23,026 nt of DNA from NCBI GenBank assembly GCA_964469555.1, contig CAYYAQ010000083.1, positions 1-23,026 on the forward strand. Direction: 5' to 3'. The notes beneath the pieces were generated by a model that had not been told where the DNA came from, did no database searches, and saw only the letters and a list, made by a program, of their open reading frames with translations. Positions 7,988-14,756 of the stretch are shown here, piece by piece. This DNA is from CAYYAQ01 sp964469555. GTDB taxonomy: Bacteria > Planctomycetota > UBA1135 > UBA2386. A program made the translations under genes and the position numbers. Position 1 is the stretch's first letter, and each line of letters begins with the position of its first letter.

Positions 7988-9301
7988 TCAGATCGGGCGG
8001 ACAAGGTCCTCGATTCGGCCGATCGTGGTGGCGTCGAAGAGGCCGTGGCGACACTCGATGCTCCAGTCGGACAGTTGGTCACAGGCGTGGCGATCCCGGT
8101 CGCCAGCCCGCATGCGGGCGATCCCATGCGGCTCGTTCTGGAGGGTAGCGACCATCTCGCCGCCCTTGATCTCGTGCAGTTGGAACCAGAGGTGCTCGCT
8201 CTCGTCCTCGTCCTCGGGGCAGTCGTCGACCAGGTAGCCGAGCTTGACGTGGAACTCCCATTCGTCGTCCTCGGCAAAACGGCGTTGCAGCGCACGAAAA
8301 CGCGGAAAATGTTCCTTCGCCAGCAGGCTCATCCGCTGGGTTTCCATCTGGGTGTGGAACAGGATCGGTTCGTCTTCGAGGACGTCCCGGAGGACGGTGA
8401 CGTTGGTCGGCACGCCCACATCGCGAGAATCGGCATCGTCCGATGTCTCGACGAACAGCACGCCAGATGGGTGGTCGTGGTCTCTCCGGTCCTCGCCGCG
8501 GCCCAGTTCGCTACCCGGTAACCGTTGGATCGCGTGTTCCCACGGGAGCCAGTAGAGGCGGACTTCGGGCCCGACGTCGAACCCATCGCCCGGCGGCGGC
8601 GTCCCGTGCTCGATGAACAGCGCCGCAGTGACGTTGAAGATGTTGGTGAAGGTCAAGACCGCCTCCTCGGGGATGTCGAGCATCTCGAGTTCGATCGAGC
8701 CGCAGCGCAGCAGACCGTGGCTGTGGAACCAACTCCGGTCGTCCCCGGGTTCGGTGACGACGTGAACCGTGTAGAGGCTGTCCGGGGGTGGCGGGACTCG
8801 GGAGTTGGCGACGTCTCGAAGCCAGTCTCCGGAGTGGGCGCGGTCGGACGCGCAATCGAACATGACGACGGCTTCCGGCGCCGCGAGGGCTATCGCTTTC
8901 ATCTGGGTGTGGAAGTCGTCGAGGACGTGCGGACCGAATTCTGTGGTCAGGCAGATGCACCACCGGCTCCGTTCGACGCTGTCGATCTCCTCGTCGCTGA
9001 GTCCGAACGTGCCGTCGAAGTCGAGCTCGCCGGTTTCTTGCACTTCCAGGACGAAATTCAGCGCGGTCTCGCCCTGCCCCCAGACGAACGGGAAGGATGG
9101 GCCGGTGTGTGCGGAGGACTGTTCGAGTTCGCCGGTGGCGGTGACGCGAGTCGATGCGGCCATGCGCTCGGAGAGGGCGACGACATCGGGTTCAGAGCAC
9201 CACGGCGGGAGGTAGGCGATGACCGTGGATGGCTCGATGCCGCGGTCGGCGACGAACGGGGCGTACTGTTTGGGAAAGTCGGTCATCGCGGTCGAGCCCA
9301 T
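7988..9301 (-). CDS. DUF4026/DUF2314-like protein of unknown function
   Basis: An acidic, probably cytoplasmic protein of 437 residues with no signal peptide or membrane segment. The middle carries WFHSHGLLRCGSIELEML (about residue 190), which resembles the HTHGL-type motif I associate with DUF4026. The C-terminus, EHLWFQLHEIKGGEMVATLQNEP followed after a gap by SDW, resembles DUF2314. Proteins with this layout are uncharacterised, and some lie near toxin-immunity genes, but no toxin is visible here. The start is ATG 9301, with GAGGAG about 13 nt upstream. ATG 9286 (MTDFPKQYAPF) is an equally reasonable start. The frame extends further upstream to 9427, but that part is low-complexity and overlaps the divergent gene, so I left it out. 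It lies 99 nt upstream of typA on the same strand. Confidence 0.75.
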   Translation of the reverse strand: MGSTAMTDFPKQYAPFVADRGIEPSTVIAYLPPWCSEPDVVALSERMAASTRVTATGELEQSSAHTGPSFPFVWGQGETALNFVLEVQETGELDFDGTFGLSDEEIDSVERSRWCICLTTEFGPHVLDDFHTQMKAIALAAPEAVVMFDCASDRAHSGDWLRDVANSRVPPPPDSLYTVHVVTEPGDDRSWFHSHGLLRCGSIELEMLDIPEEAVLTFTNIFNVTAALFIEHGTPPPGDGFDVGPEVRLYWLPWEHAIQRLPGSELGRGEDRRDHDHPSGVLFVETSDDADSRDVGVPTNVTVLRDVLEDEPILFHTQMETQRMSLLAKEHFPRFRALQRRFAEDDEWEFHVKLGYLVDDCPEDEDESEHLWFQLHEIKGGEMVATLQNEPHGIARMRAGDRDRHACDQLSDWSIECRHGLFDATTIGRIEDLVRPI

Positions 9302-9389
9302 CGTCGCAGGGTTTCTCCTCGCTGCAAGATGGGACTGGGTCGGGTGCCCACTTGTCCGTCGTCGACTGGTGGGGGAGCATGGTCCGGCA

Positions 9390-9845
9390 GTGAGTTTGAC
9401 CACCGCCGAGACCTGCGCCCGCGCCATCCCCGATCGTCGCCGGCGACCGACGCCGATCTTTTCGCGGTATTGGTTCCGGGGCCGTCGCCGGGGAGGTCGC
9501 CGCGCCGGGGAATCGGAGCGAATCTACGTGGACGGCTATGCGCCGATCGAGTGGGGGCTGGTGTTCTCGTTGTTGCTCCTCTCCGGAATCGACCTCGTCC
9601 TCACTCTCGCGCACGTGGAAGCGGGCGGCGGCGAAGCGAATCCCCTGATGGCCTGGGCCTTCGCCACCGGAGGCGAGCCTGGGTTCGCTGCGGCGAAGAT
9701 CCTCCTCACCGGCTCCGCCACCGTGTTTCTGTTGCTCCATGTGCGCTTCCGACTCGCCCGCCACGCCCTCAAGGCCCTCGTCAGCGTCTACTTCGTTCTG
9801 CTGGGTTGGCACGCCTTCGTCGCCCTGGACTGCCTCACTCTCTAG
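9390..9845 (+). CDS. DUF5658 membrane protein
   Basis: A small integral membrane protein of about 151 residues. The N-terminus is basic and contains DRRRRPTPIFSRYWFRGRRR followed by GGRR, a hallmark I associate with DUF5658 proteins. Next is IYVDGYAPIEWGL, then three or four hydrophobic segments: LVFSLLLLSGIDLVLTL; a loop with GGGEANPLMAW; AAKILLTGSATVFLLLHV; and ALVSVYFVLLGWHAFVAL. The function is unknown. I chose GTG 9390 because GGGGGAG precedes it by about 12 nt and because the longer upstream frame would overlap the divergent DUF4026-like gene. The 88 nt between the two starts should hold both promoters. The stop (TAG 9843-9845) overlaps the convergent methyltransferase stop in a shared CTAG. 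Confidence 0.8.
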   Translation: MSLTTAETCARAIPDRRRRPTPIFSRYWFRGRRRGGRRAGESERIYVDGYAPIEWGLVFSLLLLSGIDLVLTLAHVEAGGGEANPLMAWAFATGGEPGFAAAKILLTGSATVFLLLHVRFRLARHALKALVSVYFVLLGWHAFVALDCLTL

Positions 9846-10699
9846 GCCTCGGCGGTGAGGCCGAGCATCAGGGGCATGGCGGGAAGGCCTTCGGGCATGG
9901 TGTAGCGGTTGCCGGCGATGGGCTTCATGCCGTCGAAGACCTCGCAGCCGTTTGCGAACGGATACTCGCGCAGGGTTTCGATTCGGAGGCCGGCGTCGAC
10001 CACGCTCTGCACGATCTGCGCGACGGTCCACTGGAAGCAGACCGCGCGCTCGGGGTTGCCGAAGTCCCGCATCCCCGCGTCGAAACCCGACGGGGCGAGG
10101 GCTTCGCCCACGTAGTCGTTCACGCCGCCCGCCTCTTCGATCGGCTTGGCGATGAAGTAGGGGGCCGTCAGCCGACCGTCGCGCCCGAAACTCCAGACCA
10201 TCGGATGGAACTCGAGCAGGACCAGTCGTCCGCTCGGCGCGAGGATCCGCGCTACTCCGGCGGCCCACGCGTCGAGATCGCAGATCCAGCTGATCCCGCC
10301 GTAGCTCGTGAACGCGATGTCGAAGCGCTCCTCGGTCGTCGCGAACCAGTCGAGTAGATCCGAGCGATGGAATCTCGCGGCGATTCCGGTCTCCTCCGAC
10401 AGCTTCCGCGCGAATTCGATCGGTTCGTCCGCGATGTCGATGCCGGTGACGTCTGCGCCGCGCTGTGCCACGCTGAGCGTGTCTTGACCACAGTTGCACT
10501 GCAGGTGCGCGACCCGTTTTCCCGACACGTCGCCGAGGAGCCCGATCTCTTCGGCGAACAACGTGCTCCCCCCCCCGCGCAGGAACTTCGCCTGATCGAC
10601 CTTGTGGCTGTTGTGCGCTGGCGTCACCGCGTTCCAGGACAGGCGGTTCTGCTCGTGCATCTCACGGCATCGGGTCTCGTCGATGTGCTCGGACTCCAT
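9842..10699 (-). CDS. Class I SAM-dependent methyltransferase
   Basis: A soluble protein of 285 residues with a Rossmann-type methyltransferase fold. The N-terminal lead contains NRLSWNAVTPAHNSHK. The SAM-binding motif is VAHLQCNCGQDTLSVAQRGA (about 63-82) with the acidic motif II residue in VTGIDIAD (D88). Then come FDIAFTSYGGISWI and the post-motif LAPSGRLVLLEFHPM. The acceptor substrate is not predictable; small molecules and protein are both possible. ATG 10699 has AGGA seven bases upstream. A run of nine G encodes Gly42-Gly44, a place where replication or sequencing slippage would shift the frame. The frame is intact here. It ends tail-to-tail with the DUF5658 gene. Confidence 0.9.
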   Translation of the reverse strand: MESEHIDETRCREMHEQNRLSWNAVTPAHNSHKVDQAKFLRGGGSTLFAEEIGLLGDVSGKRVAHLQCNCGQDTLSVAQRGADVTGIDIADEPIEFARKLSEETGIAARFHRSDLLDWFATTEERFDIAFTSYGGISWICDLDAWAAGVARILAPSGRLVLLEFHPMVWSFGRDGRLTAPYFIAKPIEEAGGVNDYVGEALAPSGFDAGMRDFGNPERAVCFQWTVAQIVQSVVDAGLRIETLREYPFANGCEVFDGMKPIAGNRYTMPEGLPAMPLMLGLTAEA

Positions 10700-10828
10700 G
10701 ACGAGATCCTCGCGTCACTCGGTCGTAACGCAAGCGGAAGGTTGGGATACGCTCGTCGATGGCGAAGCGAAGCGCGTCGCCACGCTGATGTCGACGGTGA
10801 TGACGATCGAGGGGCGCGGATTCGTCGA

Positions 10829-11659
10829 CTAGAGCTGGTCCCCTTTCTTCTTCGGCTCCGTCTTGGGCTTCTTGATCCCCGCGTTGATCTTGTGGTTCTT
10901 GAACAAGAACGTCAGGTCGCTCAGCATCGTCCCCTTCACCTTGACGACCTCGTGGATCTTGATCGGCACGTGGAATCCCGAGACGTCGCCGTGCCAGACC
11001 GTGAGGTCGCCTTCCGCGTCCGGCATCGTGTAGCTCTCGCCGCTCCGGACGTACTTCCCGTCCTTCGTCTCGTAGAAGAGCTTCTTCCGCATCGGTCCGA
11101 CCACCGCACCGATCTGCACGCCCTTCTTGTCGAACAGCAGGTGCGTCTTCTCCTTGCCGCCGCCGTCCGCAGTGACGATCGTGCCGTTCCGCCGGGACGC
11201 GCCCGTTACCTTGGTCCCGGCGAGTCGACGGAAGATCGCGTTTGGTTGAAAGTCGCGAGCGAACGTCTTGGCGGCCCAACCCCGTCGCGTCATCGCGTAG
11301 TCGATATCCTTGTCGTCCCAGCTGAGGGTGCCCTCGTGCTTCTTCTTGTCCGCGCTGTCGAATGAGTACGTGCCCTTCGCCTTCCACGTGCCGGTCATGC
11401 CGCCGCGCGATGTCACGACGATGTCGAACCGGATCTTCTTCACGCCAGACCGTCCCGCGTGATGACGCAACTTCGCCCATCGATCGAGGGTCTTTCTTGC
11501 GAGAGCGTCGAGCTTCGCGGGTTTGACGGGCTTGACCGGCGCAGGCTTTTCCTGAATCTGCTTTTTCTCCGTCGCGGGGGGCGGCTTCTTCTCCTGTGCG
11601 ACGAGCGCGGAAGCCGCGATGAGAACACAGGTCAGAGTGGGCAAGACAGTCTTTGTCAT
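10829..11659 (-). CDS. Secreted lysine-rich protein of unknown function
   Basis: I do not recognise the family. From ATG 11659 the protein has 276 residues. It starts with a clear signal peptide (MTKTVLPTLTCVLIAASALV) likely cut just after ALVA. A Lys/Pro/Glu-rich linker follows (about 22-45), then a domain of alternating beta-like segments (IRFDIVVTSRGGMTGTWKAK, GTYSFD, HEGTLSWDDKD, THLLFDKKGV). The tail is basic (KKPKTEPKKKG). The pattern of repeated short strands is compatible with a LolA/LppX-like periplasmic lipid-carrier fold, but that is only a resemblance. No lipobox is visible. The frame is open upstream to 11809, but that extension lacks a signal peptide and would run into the divergent pseudopilin gene. 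The next gene on this strand, the methyltransferase, is 129 nt away. Confidence 0.8.
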   Translation of the reverse strand: MTKTVLPTLTCVLIAASALVAQEKKPPPATEKKQIQEKPAPVKPVKPAKLDALARKTLDRWAKLRHHAGRSGVKKIRFDIVVTSRGGMTGTWKAKGTYSFDSADKKKHEGTLSWDDKDIDYAMTRRGWAAKTFARDFQPNAIFRRLAGTKVTGASRRNGTIVTADGGGKEKTHLLFDKKGVQIGAVVGPMRKKLFYETKDGKYVRSGESYTMPDAEGDLTVWHGDVSGFHVPIKIHEVVKVKGTMLSDLTFLFKNHKINAGIKKPKTEPKKKGDQL

Positions 11660-11732
11660 CTCGGATGGAATAAGCAATACCGGGATCCTCCGCAAGATCC
11701 GGCGGTTTCGCGCCGTCCGTGATCGCAACCAC

Positions 11733-11738
11733 GGAGGT
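11733..11738 (+). promoter_or_regulatory. Strong ribosome binding site deciding a TTG start
   Basis: GGAGGT lies six bases before TTG 11745 and is the best Shine-Dalgarno match seen in the window. It fixes the start of the pseudopilin gene at a TTG codon, so that the prepilin leader is short and basic, as expected for the family. Confidence 0.75.
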
Positions 11739-11744
11739 GACAAG

Positions 11745-12143
11745 TTGGACAAACGAAAGAACCGGGCCGGGTTCACCCTGCTCGAAGTGATGGTGGTCGT
11801 TGTGATCATCGGGCTCCTGGCGACGATCGTGGCGCCGCAGTTGATCGGGCATCACGACGACGCGCGGGTCACGAAGGCCGCTGTGGACGTCTCGCAGATC
11901 TACGACGCCGCAGTGATGTTCAAGATGAAGAAAGGCCGCTGGCCGGACTCGATCGAAGAGATGATTGACGGTCGTCCGCCGAGCCTGCGAGGCTACAAGG
12001 CTGTCCCGCGGGATCCGTGGGATAACATCTACCGCGCCAAGGTCGGCGAGACGCCTCTGGAATGGGAGGTGTTCTCGTACGGTCCGGACGGCGAGGAAGG
12101 CGGCGAGGACGACATTTCGTCGAACAACGTCCAAGGTAGTTGA
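11745..12143 (+). CDS. GspG-type major pseudopilin-like protein
   Basis: A type II secretion or type IV pilus-like pseudopilin of 132 residues. The leader (M)DKRKNRAG ends with Gly9 before Phe10, the site for prepilin peptidase, and is followed by FTLLEVMVVVVIIGLLATIV, with Glu5 of the mature form present. The globular part has the GspG hallmarks: YDAAVMFKMKKGRWPDSIEEM, PRDPWDNIYRAKV, FSYGPDGEEGGEDDISS, an acidic loop of the kind that binds calcium in GspG. The TTG start is supported by GGAGGT six bases upstream. No other secretion gene (ATPase, GspF, secretin, GspO) is in the window, so it may serve machinery encoded elsewhere. It is divergent from the secreted Lys-rich gene across 85 nt and overlaps the following small gene by one base. 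Confidence 0.88.
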   Translation: MDKRKNRAGFTLLEVMVVVVIIGLLATIVAPQLIGHHDDARVTKAAVDVSQIYDAAVMFKMKKGRWPDSIEEMIDGRPPSLRGYKAVPRDPWDNIYRAKVGETPLEWEVFSYGPDGEEGGEDDISSNNVQGS

Positions 12144-12388
12144 TGCGACCCGCCGCGGTGCGCAGTCACGTGTCGCACTTCAGCGGAGAGGATGTGCGCT
12201 CGGCGCGGGGTGACACCCTCTACATCGCGGACGACTACTCGCAGCTGGGCGTCAGCGCGCTGTTCGATGTCGGCGACGGGATGCAGATCGAGACGGCGTT
12301 GGTCCTGCAACTGATCGAGTCGAAGGTGAACTACACGTTCCAGATCTACCTCACGGTTGCCGAGGTGTTCTCCCTTCTCACGCGCTAG
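12143..12388 (+). CDS. Small protein translationally coupled to the pseudopilin
   Basis: An 81-residue protein that I do not recognise. Its ATG shares one base with the pseudopilin stop (TGATG), the usual arrangement for translational coupling. Codon third positions are strongly G/C, as in real genes here. The sequence contains SHFSGEDVRSARGDTLYIAD and LFDVGDGMQIETALVLQLIE, then a hydrophobic C-terminal helix-like part (YTFQIYLTVAEVFSLLTR). It has no signal peptide, no cysteine and no definite membrane segment. Its position suggests a role linked to the pseudopilin, but this is inference. A weaker reading frame also exists on the opposite strand (12029-12310), so a chance frame is not fully excluded. 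Confidence 0.6.
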   Translation: MRPAAVRSHVSHFSGEDVRSARGDTLYIADDYSQLGVSALFDVGDGMQIETALVLQLIESKVNYTFQIYLTVAEVFSLLTR

Positions 12389-12461
12389 CGTCCCGAAGCG
12401 ACTCGTTCCGATCGCCTTCTCAGCGAGCCACGGGCGCAGGGGATCCCGAGCCGATGCGAAG

Positions 12462-14717
12462 CTACCTCTTCTCCCAGCGAGGTTCGACGTGAAGGAGGTG
12501 GCGCACGAAGAAGTCCTTCCGGCGCCGGCTGCCGTATCGACCGCCGCTCGTGTGATTCGATCCGGGGATCACGAGAAGATCGAAGTCCTTGTCGGCGCGG
12601 ATCAGGGCATCGACGACGCGCATGGTGGATTCCGGCGGTACGTTGGTGTCGAGTTCGCCGACGATCAGGAACAGCTTGCCCTGGAGCTTGTGGGCGTTCG
12701 TGATGTTGGACTGCGCTTCGTAGTGCGGCCCGACGGGATAACCCATCCACTGCTCGTTCCAGGATGCTTTGTCGAGGCGGTTGTCGTGGCAGCCGCACGA
12801 GGACACCGCGACCTTGTAGAAGTCGGGGTGGAAGAGGACCGCGCCGGTCGAACTCTGTCCCCCGGCTGATGTCCCGAAGATGCCGACGTTCGTGTCGTCC
12901 ATGTAGGGATACTTCGCCGCGGCGGCCTTGATCCACGCGATCCGGTCCTTGAGCCCCGCGCCGCCGACGTTCTTCCAACACTTGTCGTGGAACGCCTTCG
13001 AGCGGTTGTTCGTGCCCATTCCGTCGATCTTCACGACGATGAATCCCAGCTCGCACAGCGCCTGTTGTGATCGACCCGCGGAGAAGTTCTTGGGGACGAA
13101 GGAATCGTGTGGCCCGGCGTAGATGTCCTCGATGATCGGGTACTTCCTGGTCTTGTCGAGTCTGCGGGGGCGGAAGATCACGCCGTAGATGTCGGTATTG
13201 CCGTCGCGGCTTTTTGCGCGAAACGGCTCCGGCTTGCGCCAACCGGTCTCGAGCAGATCCCTGATGTCCGCATGCTCGAGATCGCAGACGCGCGCTCCGT
13301 CGGAGACGCGGCGCATCGCCGTGGATGACGCCATGTCGACGCGAGACCAGGTATCGATCAGGTATTTCTTCGTCGGCGAGTACGAGATCCGGTGTGTTCC
13401 GTCGCCCTCAGTCAATGCGACGAGGTTCGTGCCGTCGAACGACACGCGATAGTGGTGGATGTAGTACGGGTCTTGCCCCTTGTTCTTGCCGCTCGCGCGG
13501 AACCAGATCTCCTGCTTGTCTTCGTCGAGACGATCGACTCCGCGGACGACCCATTCGCCCTTCGTGATCTGTCGCCGCTTCCCAGTTTGAATGTCCACAT
13601 GATAGAAATGCTTCCAGCCGTCGCGTTCGGAGAGGTAGATCACCGCCTCGCTCTTCCGCAGGTATTCGATCCGCGAGCCCCAGCTGTTGATGAACGTGTC
13701 GCCGGCTGCATAGTCCGCGGTGTTCTCGTCGAGGACCGTGCGCGTGGCGCCTGTCGCCGCCGTGACCTCGAAGACACGAAAGCGCTTGTGGCCGCGATCC
13801 GTGCGCTGGAACGTGAACGTCTTGCCGTCCTTGCTCCACCGCAACCGCGGCGCGCGACCGAAGTCGATCCGACCGGTTTGAACGGCTGTACGTTTCTTCG
13901 TCTTCGGGTCGAACAAGAACATCTTGCGTGACTCGAACCGATCTCCTGGCCGCGCGTACTTCCGCACGCGGAACTTCGCTACGAGCTGGCCGCGGGGCGA
14001 CGATTCGATCAGTGGGACTTCCTTGACGTTGCCGGGAACGGTCCGGAACGCGACGAGAGTCCCGCCGTCGGGTGACCACTTCGGTGCTTCGTAGTAGTTC
14101 GCTTCGCGACCGTCGGTCGTGAGCTGGTCGTCGCCGACGAACAAGTTGAACTCGCGAACGGTCACGGGCTCGCGCTTCGTTGGACGACGCCCGTTGGCTT
14201 CGCCGGTCCTTCGACCTCGGTTGCCACGGCGACCTCGGCCACGGCTCCGACGCGGAGGTGTGGTCTCCTTGGGTGCTGGGACCGAATCGAGCTTGGTGCA
14301 CGCGTAAGTCTTCAGATCGCAGCCCCAGACCGTCTTGGACACCTGAAACACGACGCCATGCTTCTCGTGCAGCGAGATTACACGGAAGGGCAGGCGCTTC
14401 GCGTCGACTTGTTTCTTGGTTACTTCGGCGAGCGCGGCGGCGAGTCTCCCGTGGTTGAAGGCCGGTCGCCGCGTGCCCTTTTCGCAGTCCACGAGGATGA
14501 ACTCCCGCACGCCGCGAAGTTCGCGTCGATACCACATCTTGCGGTCGTCGTCGAACCAGTTCGGGTTGACGGAGTCGAGGAAGACCTTGCCGCTCACGCT
14601 CTTGCCGAAGTTCTTCGCGCGTTCGTAGTCAGCGAGGCTACCTTGCGCGTCGAGATCGGGTAATGCGAGGAAGAACAGGCCACCGAGCAGGGTGGTCACG
14701 CGATGTGTCGGATTCAC
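12462..14717 (-). CDS. Secreted S9 family peptidase (DPP IV/prolyl oligopeptidase type)
   Basis: A secreted serine peptidase of 751 residues; this family typically removes dipeptides, often X-Pro, from peptide N-termini. The signal peptide is in VTTLLGGLFFLALPDLDAQ. The beta-propeller (DPP IV N-terminal) domain spans about 60-500, with repeats such as APKWSPDGGTLVAF and APRLRWSKDGKTFTFQ. The alpha/beta-hydrolase domain begins near GVIFRPRRLDKTRKYP. The catalytic triad is visible: Ser617 in GTSAGGQSS, Asp690 in GELDTNVPPEST, and His722 in PGSNHTSGG. An unusual Arg/Gly-rich insert (RRSRGRGRRGNRGRR) sits at about 150-170 inside the propeller. The start is GTG 14717; a GTG a few codons later is also possible. 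It is 39 nt downstream of the second ABC gene and probably the last gene of that operon. Confidence 0.93.
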   Translation of the reverse strand: MNPTHRVTTLLGGLFFLALPDLDAQGSLADYERAKNFGKSVSGKVFLDSVNPNWFDDDRKMWYRRELRGVREFILVDCEKGTRRPAFNHGRLAAALAEVTKKQVDAKRLPFRVISLHEKHGVVFQVSKTVWGCDLKTYACTKLDSVPAPKETTPPRRSRGRGRRGNRGRRTGEANGRRPTKREPVTVREFNLFVGDDQLTTDGREANYYEAPKWSPDGGTLVAFRTVPGNVKEVPLIESSPRGQLVAKFRVRKYARPGDRFESRKMFLFDPKTKKRTAVQTGRIDFGRAPRLRWSKDGKTFTFQRTDRGHKRFRVFEVTAATGATRTVLDENTADYAAGDTFINSWGSRIEYLRKSEAVIYLSERDGWKHFYHVDIQTGKRRQITKGEWVVRGVDRLDEDKQEIWFRASGKNKGQDPYYIHHYRVSFDGTNLVALTEGDGTHRISYSPTKKYLIDTWSRVDMASSTAMRRVSDGARVCDLEHADIRDLLETGWRKPEPFRAKSRDGNTDIYGVIFRPRRLDKTRKYPIIEDIYAGPHDSFVPKNFSAGRSQQALCELGFIVVKIDGMGTNNRSKAFHDKCWKNVGGAGLKDRIAWIKAAAAKYPYMDDTNVGIFGTSAGGQSSTGAVLFHPDFYKVAVSSCGCHDNRLDKASWNEQWMGYPVGPHYEAQSNITNAHKLQGKLFLIVGELDTNVPPESTMRVVDALIRADKDFDLLVIPGSNHTSGGRYGSRRRKDFFVRHLLHVEPRWEKR

Positions 14718-14756
14718 GATCGCATCATGGCGCGGTGGTGTCGATTCGAGAAGGGG

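Noticed and set aside
8525..10357. Plus-strand open frame of about 610 codons
   Set aside because: It overlaps three better supported genes (DUF4026-like, DUF5658, methyltransferase) and has no domain of its own.
11678..11705. Imperfect CCGGGATC/GATCCGG inverted repeat as an operator
   Set aside because: The arms differ by one base, there is no family evidence, and such repeats are common by chance at this GC content.
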